DNA of 64,000 bases from Lepidurus packardi (Eukaryota; Arthropoda; Branchiopoda; Notostraca; Triopsidae), in assembly GCA_023053545.1 (NCBI GenBank), contig JAKZAN010000002.1, positions 5,316,375-5,380,374 on the forward strand, given 5' to 3'. Every line of letters begins with the position of its first letter. The stretch's first letter is position 1. The translations under genes were made by a program, and so were the position numbers. Below, one piece after another: positions 22,101 to 33,170 of the stretch. The notes under the pieces were generated by a model that did no database searches, was not told the origin of the DNA, and saw only the letters and a program-made list of their open reading frames with translations.

Positions 22101-23130
22101 TGTAAAAGTGCACTTTCTTTTTTGTACCAGGACAAATTATGCGATAATAGAACAAAATACCGTACATTTAATTAGCGATAGCACTATTAATAGAAATTTA
22201 GATAAATTAACGACAGACTTAAATTATTGCATGTACTCGTAATTTAAAATACTCGTAAATTAATTATTAACAGTACTCATTAAAATAGAAAAGAAAGTTT
22301 ATGATATAAAATCAAGGAAATAGAGTAAAATTAATAACGCAATGAACGAATTCTAGAAAATATTCGTAATTACAACGAGAGAAAAATTAGAAAGAAATCG
22401 ATCCATAATCTGGGGGCAGAAGATAATAAAAGCAACAAATTTAAGGAATTAATTTTAGAAAATACTCTAGAAAATACTAATTCTAACCAGAAAAACTCCT
22501 TAATAAATAGACAAATAATTAGGGAAAACAGATAGTAAATAAAAAAACTTAATGGAAGTAATCAATGAATGAAATTTTAGAAACTAATGATAACCAGAAA
22601 AATATGCAAAAAATAAAAATATAAAGATATAAAGAATATAAAGAATTAGAAAATATAAAGAAATAAAAAAATAGAATATAGAATATAAAGAAATTTAAAA
22701 AAATATAAAAGAATTAGTTCATTGAATATAAAGAATTAGAAAATATAAAGAAATAAAAAAATTAGAATATAGAATATAAAGAAATAAAAAAAAATATGAA
22801 GAATGAATTCATTGAAATTCAGGGAACTTACCGATAATAATCGTCCCGACAATAAATGCGCGATTGTCTTGCGAAACAAGACAAGGCAGTATCCAAGGGA
22901 CGTCGACATTCGCAACATCGCAAACATTCGCTGTGCCAGCACCTTTCCACTGCCACCAGGTAAAAGCGATCCGAGATTTTTTGACCACAGCCACCGCACA
23001 AAGCAATCGAACTGGGGTCACTTTCCACTTTGTTCGTCGTCGAAGACAGATTGAGCACGTCATTCTCGTTACGGCGAAGGTGACGAGAAGGGTCACTACA
23101 AGATTCGGATTCTGAGCCCATCACCGGCAT
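16176..23130 (-). CDS. ap: apterous/LHX2/9-type LIM-homeodomain factor, paralog 1
   Basis: A nuclear LIM-homeodomain transcription factor; apterous specifies dorsal appendage identity and neuronal fates in insects and needs the Chip/LDB cofactor. Coding exons in order are 23130-22832, 21333-21213, 21064-20644, 17096-16984, 16685-16575 and 16418-16176. All phases close, giving 435 residues (Drosophila Ap is about 469). LIM1 (about 45-98) has CGGC, HSEC, CCEC and CRDD. LIM2 (about 107-160) has CNRC, HLAC, CAAC and CRLH. A linker carries QKGRPRKRK, a signature of the Ap/LHX2/9 group. The homeodomain (about 309-368) includes TKRMRTSFK, HHQLRTMKSYFAIN and VWFQNARAKWRR. The ATG at 23130 directly follows a splice acceptor, so the true start may lie in an upstream exon. 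Length, motifs and phase make the family assignment firm. Confidence 0.95.
16718..16945. repeat. short intronic tandem duplication
   Basis: Inside the 298-bp intron that splits the homeodomain of paralog 1, a unit of roughly 110 bp is present twice. Both units carry GATGTACCGG, AGGATAGCTATGAT and TTTTTTATTGATT. It does not touch the splice sites at 16685 and 16984. Confidence 0.65.
18236..19155. repeat. diverged tandem duplication in apterous-1 intron
   Basis: Two diverged units, about 18236-18745 and 18760-19155, lie in the 3.5-kb intron between the linker exon and the homeodomain exon. Shared landmarks in order are AAACTGAAGTTT, CCTTAGCAATGGTG, AATGACGCAACAGT, AGTCCGGCTTCG, TTCGATAAGCTT and GAACGGGATC. 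In the first unit, part of the block (CAGTACTTG to AGCAATGGTG, near 18398-18426) also recurs inverted at about 18487-18520, making a hairpin-capable stretch that the second unit lacks. Confidence 0.75.
20003..20043. repeat. perfect 18-bp inverted repeat
   Basis: Arms 20003-20020 (TAAGCGAAAGTACCCCTT) and 20026-20043 are exact reverse complements around a 5-base loop. A looser repeat of CCCCTT/AAGGGG lies just to the left (19967-19990). It sits in the same apterous-1 intron, about 600 bp from the linker exon. It may be the end or remnant of a foldback element; function is unknown. Confidence 0.8.
22560..22800. repeat. A-rich tandem block
   Basis: An A/T-only stretch in the intron between LIM1 and LIM2 exons is built from variants of AATATAAAGAAT and AAGAAATAAAAAAAT, with a larger unit repeated near 22615-22680 and 22725-22795. 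It ends about 30 bp from the LIM1 exon's donor site. The remainder of this intron (21334-22559) shows nothing recognisable. Confidence 0.65.
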
Positions 23131-23256
23131 CTGCAAAGAACAAAACATTCCCCCACTACCGCCTTAGTATTTTAACTAACTCTGGGCCCCACCAGCCAGC
23201 CGCATTAAACTAGCTGAAGACAGGAAAGGAAAATGTGAGTAGTAGTAATTGCTTAC

Positions 23257-23289
23257 CTTTGCTCGGATCTCCAAGAGAGGGCCGGAAAG
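23257..23289 (-). CDS. possible upstream micro-exon of apterous paralog 1
   Basis: On the minus strand, TTTCTGCAG precedes a 33-base block that ends at a GTAAGC donor. If joined to the LIM1 exon at 23130 it reads in frame, LSGPLLEIRAK followed by the Met of the LIM1 exon. It would be either coding, or part of the 5' untranslated region if translation begins at 23130. It lies 126 bp upstream of the LIM1 exon. I found no first exon further upstream that I could support. Confidence 0.35.
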
Positions 23290-23969
23290 CTGCAGAAATG
23301 GTAGCAAGGCAAAGGCTCCCCGTTAGAGGGGGGGGGGATGTTAAAAGAGCGTCCAAGTCTACTGAGAAACAATGGATGGATTGCTAATGTTGGTCGCCGA
23401 ATTCTTGACCTTTGATGACAGTTTTTAAGCGCGTTTCAGGTGGTCAGCCATGCCAGACCACGCTTAGTGTTCGGCTCCAAGTGTCTGAATCTTCATCTCG
23501 CTTCTTTTTCCTTCAGTGCTGGTGGGGGGGGCAGTAGAAGGTGATGCTGGGTTCGTGCCTTACATGCAAAACTTGTGTTCGTTCAGCGTTGTCTCTGTTA
23601 CTCCTTAAAGCTGAGCAAAAGGTCCCGGAGTTTGGGAAAAACTTGCACTTGCGCAGGCTTCTCTTCCCCAGCTTCCCCCCCCCCAGAACTCCTCTTGGAC
23701 CAGGCAGCGAGGATTGGGGAGACGGTGCTACATTGATTTTGCGTGGGAAAGTAGCCAATGGGTGTTCCTTGAACGCGTGACTCCTCCATGCCACTCTTCT
23801 CTGACTGGGCAAAATAAGAGAAACAGTCCCGGCTCGTGTCTCTGGCAACATCCCAAGTCCATGAATCCCGCGTGAATGCGACTCCTGTACCTCCCTATTT
23901 TTCGTCTAGGGACTCCCAAATGGAAGGAAAAATGGAAGGAAAAAAAGTCAGTCGCTTGGAGCCCCTTTT

Positions 23970-24185
23970 TTATTGCAAGAAAAGAAAAAGAACTAGCTCT
24001 CGGGGGCTTTTAATATCTCCAGCCCAAACTCCGCCGAGTCCAATTTCATGGCCGTAACTAACTGAAACAAAAAAATATAAAAAAGAAGATAAGCTTTTTG
24101 CAGTGGAGGCAAATAGTTAATCTTGCTCAGATTTATAGATTTTACCTTCTGGACTTGGCACTTCAATGAAGTACCCTGGCGGAGG
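23970..24185 (-). other. two exon-like blocks with poly(A) signal
   Basis: On the minus strand, TTTGTTTTCAG is followed by a 40-base block (24185-24146), a GTAAAA donor, an 84-bp intron ending TTTTTGTTTCAG, and a terminal block from 24061. Joined, two frames stay open. One reads PPPGYFIEVPSPE then SYGHEIGLGGVWAGDIKSPR and stops at 23970 inside an AATAAA. The other reads KCQVQK then TAMKLDSAEFGLEILKAPES and stops near 23997. Two open frames make the coding call ambiguous. I do not recognise either peptide. The blocks could be the end of a small gene or a non-coding RNA. Confidence 0.25.
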
Positions 24186-24198
24186 CTGAAAACAAAAG

Positions 24199-24420
24199 AT
24201 GGCAGCATCCGTTCCTAAAGCGTGGGTAGAGGTTGCAGACTCCATGCTGAGCTTTAAAAGAGGCCGCCATGTAGAAGATCCAGCCACCGACCATTCGACC
24301 CTGTCATCATCAGCAAAGGATCAAGTGGTCTCATCAATTTCTATACAGTATCAAAATGATGCTTTGGCTCGATCCTTCGGATCAAAAGATAACAACAATC
24401 CGCCTCGGCCCTTCTTTTAA
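24199..24420 (+). CDS. small unrecognised open frame
   Basis: A 73-codon frame with a true ATG in a reasonable context (AAAGATGG) starts MAASVPKAWVEVADSMLSF and ends NNNPPRPFF. It is hydrophilic and of fairly even composition, unlike most chance frames here. I recognise no domain. Its 5' end is 14 bp from the exon-like blocks on the opposite strand. It may be a chance frame or a small nested gene. Confidence 0.2.
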   Translation: MAASVPKAWVEVADSMLSFKRGRHVEDPATDHSTLSSSAKDQVVSSISIQYQNDALARSFGSKDNNNPPRPFF

Positions 24421-25680
24421 GAATTTTAGCCCGGGCGGGCACCTGACATCTAGGTAACGGAAAAATCAACTCTTAAAAGTCAATACAAAGCATGGTACCA
24501 TAAATATGAAAAACATTGTCACGACAAGGCGTTTTATTGACTCGATATGCGAGCTGAAGCAAGCCTTTCACTCTTTACACATCTAAATATACAATAAAAA
24601 TAGTCAAATGAAAGTATAAAAGTACCCGTCGTTGCAGCACTCGTGGAAAAATGGAGCAATACTCTATGCTATATTTTAGGATATTTTCTTTAGCCTTAAT
24701 ACTGTGTTTAGTCGGTATCTAGTATAAGATTCATAGAGAAAATGAGTATTAGAAGGTACTGAATCATGCATGATGTATTAGAAGCCTCACGCCAGGAAAG
24801 GATTTGTCTGGCGTGGCGGGTGAGTGTGACATGTTTTAGGTTCATGATCTTGTTACTAATACTTGGACCTGGCATGTCAGGCTAGCGCCAAATCCCCCTC
24901 TCTTTTTTTAAAATAATATCAAGACTCTTAACTCACTAAATCTAAGCAAAACTTTGGGGTAACCTGAGCTGGATGTGGGGAATCTGAAGGAAATCCGACG
25001 CTCAACGTCCGACAATTCCACAAAAGAGAGCCCTTCTTCTGCTCCCAAACACTCCTGCCCGCCCTGCAGAGGTCTCCATTTTCAATTAACAATTTAGTGA
25101 AGGGAAACCATCCCTTCCCAGTAAGAAGTATCCCTTCAAGCCAGCCTCCCACGCTCTGATGATTGCCAATGATACATAAAAAAGAAACCCTTTTGGACCT
25201 TTCCTTTTCAAACTTAAACGAATATTCGACTTAAAGCTACTTATAAAGACAGTTAAAAAGAACGGACAAAACTTAAGGAGTCTAATATAAACACATAACA
25301 GAAGAAAGGAAGGATTCAAATTCCATAGGTGACAAAAATGGGAATGACGTGGCATTAAAATGGCGTCAAAAACTAACCCTTGGCGTGTGAACCGTGAGTC
25401 AAATTCTCATATACAGTATACCATGAGGCCCAGTAAACTATTAATCATATGATGAAGCAAACTGAAAAGACTTTCTTCTAACAGTCAACTCGTTTCAATG
25501 GGCATCAATCTAAGAATGTATGTAAGCGCATGGAAAAATTTCCGCTAGGGAGCTTATTTAAACGGGGTAAAATAAAGTAAAAAAAAAAAAGTTTCCATAC
25601 AATAGCAAATAAAAATTTGGTTATCAATACAGAGCAAGGTAACCAGCCACGGCATGGAAATTCCATGGGGTAGAAAGTCT

Positions 25681-25715
<35 letters not shown>

Positions 25716-27199
25716 GTGAAAGACTGAAATCCATAAAGATGTGGCTGTTGGGGCTAGAAATGCAAAGTAACCTTCCGCTCGGATGATCGCAAAGAGTGCC
25801 GAAGTAGTTATATTTTTCGTGGAGCTGCACTATAAAGACTCTCAAAAGCTCTCAAATAAAGTTTCGAGTTGAGCGCAGATTATATACGAGTTCGTGCATG
25901 GGACCAAGCCGTCTCAACAATCCCAACACGCGCTAGTAATAAACCATAAATTAATGTTTTATTATGGTTCGCCGGCGAAAGAAAATAAAGAGAAATGGAC
26001 GAACTCCGGAGAACGGTCGATTCCGCACAGGCAATAACTTATGATCCTTTACAGCTTTAAATTTTCCTTGTTTTCAGCAGTAAAATCACGATGCCAAAAA
26101 CGTCTTGCCATAATCGTCAATTGCCCCAAAATACGAGGCAATTGAAGGTCAAAAAGTATTGCCCGAAAACAGTTGACAAAAAGTATCGCCTGGAAAATAA
26201 GTAGTGCTCAGAGATTGCACGGAAAACCTTAAACTGAAGTTTGGCCAAGAATTGGCAAATATAAAAGTATTGATACCAAAATACCCAAAAGTATTGCCCT
26301 GAAACCGAAGAATTCAAAATTTCCAAATTTCCCAGATTCAAGGATTTCAAAAAGAAGAACCTAATAAGTATTGCCAAGAGATTATAAGCCTCACGTATAA
26401 GCCGTAGAGTTTGAAGCATGGGAAGGAGTATAACTTTCCTTTGAATGTAAAGGGCCGAGACTTTAAACATTTTCGGATTTTTAGGGAATTTACGGCAGAA
26501 AGTTTCGGTTCGCTCCCGCGGGAAACACGTTACTTGTTGAGAGAGCAGAACCGCCTGTGTTCGACAATGTTCTATTGATTTATGGAGCGTATCGCTTCCT
26601 CTCTCTCTCTATACACTCTATACTGCATAAGATCTTTGGGTTGGAATCCCTTGGCGCACAAATGCTCATTTGCATGTGGGAAGCATACAGCGTGAGGGTT
26701 GGCTTCATGGGGACTTGCCCACATGCAATTGTTTCTTCTAAACTGCTGCACACAGGGTGCTTGATATCAGTCATTAAGTTCGGTGGCTGATGCGGCGACC
26801 GCGCGGAGCTTTTACAAATAACCAAATATAAAGCTCCCATGGGTGGTCCATATGTTGCTGTGCTATCTTCTCCTTCCTAAGCTGGGCTTGAGGCTTTGGG
26901 GAGGCCATGCTATGGGGTGGCTTAAACAGTCTTGATATAACGTTCGGCGGGCTCGTAGGTGCCCCATTGACCTTTTTAACCTGGCTTTAAACCATTTCAT
27001 GTTCGTATTCCCAACCCGGCATAATGACATGACATGTGAAAAAGGGAACAAGTTACGAATGAAGCTCCAGTTGACCTCACACTGACCTCTTTCTCCGCTT
27101 ACTAATCGAGTATGCTAAAAGAGTCCCTTATTCTTTTCAAAAATCTGTTCAAAACTGTTTCAAACGTGTGGGCGGTATCACGCCCCCCCCCCTTCTTTG

Positions 27200-27800
27200 G
27201 CCTTTCCCCATAATCTCCCAACAACAAACCAAGCCTTTGATGAACTTTACAAACCATAAATTTGGAAATACTTTACTACAACATTCCAGCGCCACACAAC
27301 GCTGGGTGGCCAATATCCCCAACCATTTTGTAAACAACGAGACGCTTATGCTCAACCTGTCTTTCTTGACTTCCATTCTCTCACTGAGAGAAAAAGAAAA
27401 TCAAACCTTACTGGAATGTGTGCGACACTTGCGAGATGTTATAGAGGGTTCATAGATAGGTTTTCCATTGGAAAAGGGATGGGCATGCAACCATGCGTTT
27501 GACGATAACACTTCCGGACCCTCAGTTGACTACTTCACTTGAACCACCCTTCCCTTATCATCATTAGTCAGTGTCACATTTGTCTCTGGTGGCCTTGCTC
27601 TTATCAATCCTCCAGCACCCTCTCTTCTCAACTTTCGATCTATTCTAAACGCCTTTCAATAAAAACCCGCCGCAAAGCAAAAGATTGTCACCCCAGTTCG
27701 CGGTTCACCCGGTCGTGGTAGATCATCCGTCCGCCATGACACTTCTAGCAAGTATCACGGCTGCAACAAGTTCTCCTCCCAAACAGTTCTACAGTTTAAC
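27200..27800 (+). pseudogene. decayed coding-like fragment, probably transposon-derived
   Basis: A plus-strand frame to 27455 reads coding-like (RWVANIPNHFVNNETLMLN, then ECVRHLRDVIEGS). After its stop the signal continues in other frames (GWACNHAFDDNTSGPSVDYF near 27480-27537; KIVTPVRGSPGRGRSSVRHD near 27684-27743), broken by stops. The last segment is basic and Gly/Arg-rich like the tail of some retroelement Gag proteins. I do not recognise a specific element. A decayed mobile-element protein is the simplest reading. Confidence 0.3.
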
Positions 27801-28691
27801 TTGAAAAAAGGAAGGGGGAACTATTTCCTCAAAGGCCACAGATTCTCCCCCCAAAACACAGCTTAACTTCAAAGAGGAAGGGCTGAATAGTTCCTTAAGA
27901 GACAAGTTTTAAGACACCAAGGAAAGTTCTTCCGACTGGGTAAGAAGTGTATGTATGTATATATGGGACGTTTTATAGCGGACACAGCAAACCCCCACAT
28001 CCACTCTTGAGTTATGGTTGTAGAAGTCAGGGTGTCCAATTCGCTACCGTCTTCCGTGTCCGTCCAGCAGCAGACGTCGGAATAGTTCATCAAGGTTCAA
28101 CTAGAAAAATTCTCATCCATCACGACGGACTGGACTGGCCGGCGCCGTCCCATCACAACCACACACTCACACACAAAGAATGTATAGTAAAGCCGCGGTT
28201 AAATATGAAGTACAAAGTTTCCTATTTGAAACCCCCTCTTTTTTTCCCTCTCTGTCGCTCTGTCTCCGCTGCAGCATCCTGACGAGAAGAACTCTAGTTA
28301 AGCAAAGAAAGGAAAAGATTTTGACCTTTCACGTACAGAAACTCGAGAAATGATCTTTGACTTTGGCTTTTCGGAACCTCGTCCCCTTTCCTTGGCTTTT
28401 TCTTGGCTTCATGTTGTTATGTTTCTACAGTATATGACCAGTCTCATATTGTTATGCATAAGCATGTGGATTCCACATGCCCAATTGTAATTGCCAGAAA
28501 AAATCACGCAAGTTCGTATTGCAAAAAACAAAGTCAGATTCAACATATGTACACAAACTTGGCAACAGTTCGTTCCATTTAGGTGAAAAACCCTCTGCAC
28601 TGTACAAAAGAATGTTTTTTCTTGTATAAAAATAGTCAAAAGATCTATAAGCAAATAAAAAAAATATGGAGCAATTTTGTATCAATTCCTT

Positions 28692-31600
28692 TTAGAGAGG
28701 CGAAGGGAAGCTAATGGATGCGGCACTGCTGGAAGACATGTCATCGTAATGCAAATGCTGATGCGATGATGTCGTCATACTGGCAAGTTGTTCTTCGGTT
28801 GTTGCTCCAACGCCACCCGAGAGACCAGGCGAAGATCCGGCTTTGCCTATGCTCGGCAAGGGCGAACTTTGATCCGAGCAGTTCTTGTCCTGTTTTTGCA
28901 TTAGACGACGCCATTTGGCACGTGCGTTTTGGAACCAGACCTGCACGTAAAAGAAAAAGAAAAAAGACAAAAAACGAATTACAAACAGGCCATTAAACCC
29001 TTGTTTCCCGTCTTCCTCATATGCTCCTTTCAGAGATGCACTGCTAGCTTTCTAGACTCCTTTTGCACCCCCTCTTGCTGCTCTTGCAACCACAAAGCCG
29101 AACCTATATTATATATACAACACCTTCTGCTTTTTTAAAAAGTCCTTCGGTGGTGCCCTCTTATCCCAAGACGCCCTCTCCAGCATCTAACATTCCCCAA
29201 AGTGTCACATGTAGTGCGCGTAATTCGACTCGCGGCTTCTCGTCAGCATGCAATACGAATTCCCTAACAGCTGACCTAACAGCATTCAAGTCAAGCAAAA
29301 ACTAACCATCCACTTGAGAAAACCATATGCACCTTCGCTAAAACACCAATCAATCCTAGCACTTAAACAAACACGGTGAAGATTTTGAAAGTTCGAAAAA
29401 TTACACGTAGCTATGTTAATTTCAATGAGGGAATCAAGGTAGTTATGCACAAATCCTTAGCTTATTAAAGCCTAATAATGCCCAATAAATAAAAAAGTGA
29501 ACTCGAGAAAGGTGTGTAAATGCAAATTGTGTTGGAGGACTGATGCGGGTAGCACATGGGCGGAGCTGGCTAGCAAAGTCTGGGGAAAGATTCTGGAGGT
29601 CGTCTATCAACATTCTTGTAACCCACAAAGGAACGCGTCTGGTTTGTAAGGATGGTTTTCAAACAGTGGAATATGCAGAAGCGACGTCCGTTTTGGTGTT
29701 GCGACCTTTAAGACTCTGGCGTCGCTGTAATGCGTCAAGTTGAACCAATTAAAATGGCATTCCATTCTCTTCTCTCCCCCGACTATACCCTTTGCCCCTT
29801 TAACCTAATCAGTATAAAGGGAGCCTACTTTGCAAGGCGCTGAAGTATTAAGGGAACCATCGATGTCTTATATCCCACATGTGTGCTTCTGGAACCTTTG
29901 CTCACAGAAAAAAAATTCCCAGAAAAGCTCCAAAGATATAACAGGAGCCCAAAGAAGAGAATTATATTGACAAGCACTAGCATTGACATACCTGAAGAAC
30001 TCTCTTGGATAACGAAGTCTTCTGGGACAACTGTTTGAGATCTTTGGCATCGGGATTATGGTTGGTTGCGAAGTACGATTTGAGCATTCGCAGCTGGTTG
30101 TGTTTAAACGAAGTCCGCATCCGCTTAGCCCGCGCTTGCCCCGTGCTAACACTACCATTAGGGCTAAATCCTTCCGCATAGGGATCAGCTCCAGATTCTA
30201 TCACAAAAGTGAACCATTAATACCTCACAAAATCACAAAGAGTAACCATAACTAGCAATAACAGCGATACACTCGACACTAATCAGAAAAAGAAGGTATA
30301 ATAAAAAATTTACAAGAACTATCTTACAAGAAATTTACAAGAATTATCAGAGCCCTTACAAGAATCACATCCCGAAGTTTTCATTGATGCTTGACTTATA
30401 AACTGGTATAAATTATTCCTAGACTACGAACAACTATATGGAGACTTCATGTACTCGGCATATTTGTAAAAAACGGCGTATTTTGTTTATTTTCTGAATA
30501 GCAGTTTACGAGTTGTTGACATTCAAAACTTGTTTTCATGACGTCAGAAGGCGTGGCCTACGACGCTTGTTACCATGGTTAGGGTTTACTCTTTACATTA
30601 TGAATCCACGCTTCAGAATACTTAAGAAAACTCTCTTGACATGGATATGCTACATTTGTGACGTCATCCTTATTTTATGGAATCTTCTTGCTTTAATAGC
30701 AGTTTTGCTATTCCACGTATGATGGTAGACAAGTTGTCACAATAAACTAGCTTTTATGCTCTGTTTTTTTAGTTTTTACCGACTAAGGTTGTTGTTTTTG
30801 TTGTTTGTTAACTGTATTTTGAAGGCCTTTTAAGCAATATTTACCTGCGGCTAATGCTAAACCTTCTTTGAGTCTTCGTTTCCGGGATTTCTTAACCGGC
30901 GCTCCATTATTGGACGTGGGCGTGCTGAGTAAGGAGTTATTGTTCATGAAATTCATCTTAACAAAATGTTCAGGCGCTGCAGGGCCAAATGGCATTGTCG
31001 CCACGACCGGATTACTGGGATAAAAAGTGCCTGAACCACAATTGGGGAATGTGTTATGGAATGGCGGCGGTGCTCCTGACGTTGGCGGAAAGTGATGGAA
31101 ATTGGGAAGGGCTTGTGGTGGCGCAACGAGCACTTCACCTCCGCTCGCATGGAAGAACGGTCCTTCGCTGTTCTTTAGATGATGAGATGGAAGACTATTG
31201 CAGTTGTTGCTACTGTGGTTCAAATCGAGGAGATTGCTGGGAGAGTGACTATGGTGATGAGGATGCTGGACCGCAGCCAGACTGTAGTGTTCTTTGCAGT
31301 AAATGGACGTGAAGAGCATGCCAAACGTGTCTCCTTTGGATAACTGGACGTTGCAGACTTCACAGCTGAAACATCGGACGTGAAAGACCCAATCTCGCGC
31401 TCTCATCACGAGTTCGTGCGGTAACAGCGTATGGTCGCACTTGGCGCAACGTTTCACTCCAAACAACCTATCAAAAAATGCTTCGATTACAAGACTTGTC
31501 CATTTCCAACTGTCAGCAATTCCCCTTGTCTCGATTCCAGCTAATCCTATTGCCATTTGGTACCCACAGAAACGCCCTCTTCAGCTTAAGCTTAAACCCC

Positions 31601-32405
31601 TAATTATTTTAGAAAACTTTCCACTTTTTCTGATCCATTTTTCTTTTATATTTTTTCTAATTAATCTAATATTCTTCCCTAATCATTTTACCGGTGATAT
31701 AATTATTGCCCCCACATTTGGAAATAGCTCTGGAGGAGTTGAAAGGAAAAGCACGGGATGCTCTTTTGGAAGGAAATTAAAATTTTTTTTTTTTAAATGG
31801 AAGAAAATAAAAGCTGGAGATCATGCAAGTCCGGTCTTACAAGTTGGACTGGCTTACCTGTGGTAGTCATCCTTGCAGTAGATCCGTGATTGGCGGGCGA
31901 AACAAGACGTGGCTGTATCTAACGTATGTCGGCATTCCGAACATCGTAAGCAATCACTATGCCAGCATCGTTCTACAGCTACTAAATAGAAGCGATCATG
32001 GATCCTTTGGTCGCAACCCGCGCAAAGGGCGTCCACAGCAGGTTGGATGGCTGACGAAGCGCTAATTCCATCATGCAAAGGACTGCTGCTGCTGCAGTTG
32101 GCCGACTCGGTCGCGGCTGCTGATGACGCAGCTTTCAAATCCGGAGATAACGGTTGGTTATTGTTGAGGCACATGTCGTTGCTGGCGGGATGTCGGTGGT
32201 GATGGCTCCCACCGTGGATATGACTACTCTCAGGAGGTGAGAACATGGATGTCAACGTGGATTTCGAGCTCAAATGCGGCGGCTGTGGCTGCTGAAGGTG
32301 GCTTGTTGACGCCGCATAATTGCCGGCTTCACGACGTGGAGTCGATATCAACGAAGTGCCTTGCTGACAAGGATCTGCTGATGCACAAGGATTCCCATAC
32401 CGTTC
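28692..32405 (-). CDS. ap: apterous/LHX2/9-type LIM-homeodomain factor, paralog 2
   Basis: A second LIM-homeodomain transcription factor on the same strand, 5.5 kb upstream of paralog 1. Exons in order are 32405-31858, 31467-30845, 30197-29992 and 28940-28692; phases close to the TAA. LIM1 has CAGC, HSDC, CSEC-type ligands and CKDD. LIM2 has CAKC, HVRC, CEVC and CKEH, all in one exon. The linker is long and His/Pro/Asn-rich and ends KKSRKRRLKEG in place of QKGRPRKRK. The homeodomain reads AKRMRTSFKHNQLRMLKSYF, then QKTSLSKRVLQ and VWFQNARAKWRR. It is more divergent than paralog 1, resembling the B-type apterous of beetles as I remember it. The first exon here starts at an acceptor (GTCTATTAG) in open phase 0, so the start codon lies upstream, probably at 37220. 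With that exon the product is about 555 residues. Confidence 0.93.
30494..30600 (+). repeat. dispersed TGACGTCA-core repeat, short copy
   Basis: A single-core copy of the family seen at 14331 and 46300. It has GCAGTTTACGAGTTGTTG, then CATTCAAAACTTG, then TCATGACGTCAG, then a GTTACCATGGTTA tail matching the long copies' TTACCACGGTTA. It lies in the paralog 2 intron between the linker and homeodomain exons. Confidence 0.65.
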
Positions 32406-32544
32406 CTAATAGACAAAAACAAAAAGAATAAACCAAACTGATCGTACGTCGAACTCAATTCAAACAACATAAAAGTACACATCTCCTTAGTACTTCCTCC
32501 AATCTTCAATCCATGAAATAGATTGAATTTCAAACTGCGCTAAA

Positions 32545-33170
32545 TTGCCGAACTAAATCAATACAAAAACTACCCATTCCGGTTACTGTTTCCTTGTATC
32601 TTCAATGCGTGTTTCATCCGAATCTTCGACTACAGAGTACATAAAACGGGTACTCAAAAGTTATTACACCTTAGTTTCAATTATCACTTTGCGCTTAATT
32701 TCAAACCAAATCAATACAAAAGTACCCATTCCGGTTATTTTTTCCTTGTATCTTCAATGCGTGTTTCATTCGAATTTTCGACTACAGAGTACATGAAACG
32801 GGTACACAAAAAGTTATTTCACCATAGTTTCAATTCCACCTTGCGCTCAATTTCAAACCAAATCAATACGAAAAGTACCCATTGCGAATACTTTTTCCGT
32901 GCTTCTTTTGGAATCTTCCAATACAATAAAAACCTTCGATTACATGAAACGGGTACCCAAAAAGACATTCTAACTTAGTTTCAGTTTCACGTTGCGCTCA
33001 ATTCCAAACCAAAACAAAGCAAACAAGTCACCATTTCCATTAAAATTTAGTTGTCCCTCCATTCAGTTCTTCCAGAAGCTTCAAAACATGCAGTGGATAC
33101 CCAAATGTCACTTGACTTTTAGCTTCGATCTCAAGTTGCGATCAATTCCAAATTGCGAGGGACCATTCCT
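32545..33170. repeat. ~151-bp tandem repeat array
   Basis: About four diverged units, with TACCCATTCCGGTTA-type starts near 32571, 32723, 32874 and 33025. Each continues with CTTCAATGCGTGTTTCAT-, CTACAGAGTACAT-, AACGGGTAC- and TTTCAAACCAAATCAATAC-like segments. The last unit is most decayed. It lies just upstream of the LIM1 exon of apterous paralog 2, within the proposed first intron. Confidence 0.75.

Larger units (their letters stand above)
23290..28691. other. intergenic region between the two apterous-type genes
   Basis: About 5.4 kb that must hold the 5' region of paralog 1 and the 3' flank of paralog 2. Contents seen are a pair of exon-like blocks (23970-24185, minus), a small plus-strand open frame (24199-24420), a poly-T run of about 32 bases (25682-25713), and a decayed coding-like stretch (27200-27800). 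A minus-strand TATAAAA near 27970 could be a core promoter but has no supporting start site. A minus-strand frame from the ATG at 28090 (MNYSDVCCWTDTEDGSEL) looks exon-like but has no good donor. Confidence 0.4.

Noticed and set aside
31441-31866. 141-codon plus-strand open frame
   Set aside because: Antisense to the LIM2 exon and the adjoining intron of apterous paralog 2; no domain or splice support.
16176-32405. Reading the LIM-homeobox genes as LMX1 or LHX1/5 members
   Set aside because: QKGRPRKRK, RMRTSFKHHQLRTMKSYF and NPDAKDLKQL are apterous/LHX2/9 features; LMX1 homeodomains differ at these positions as I recall.
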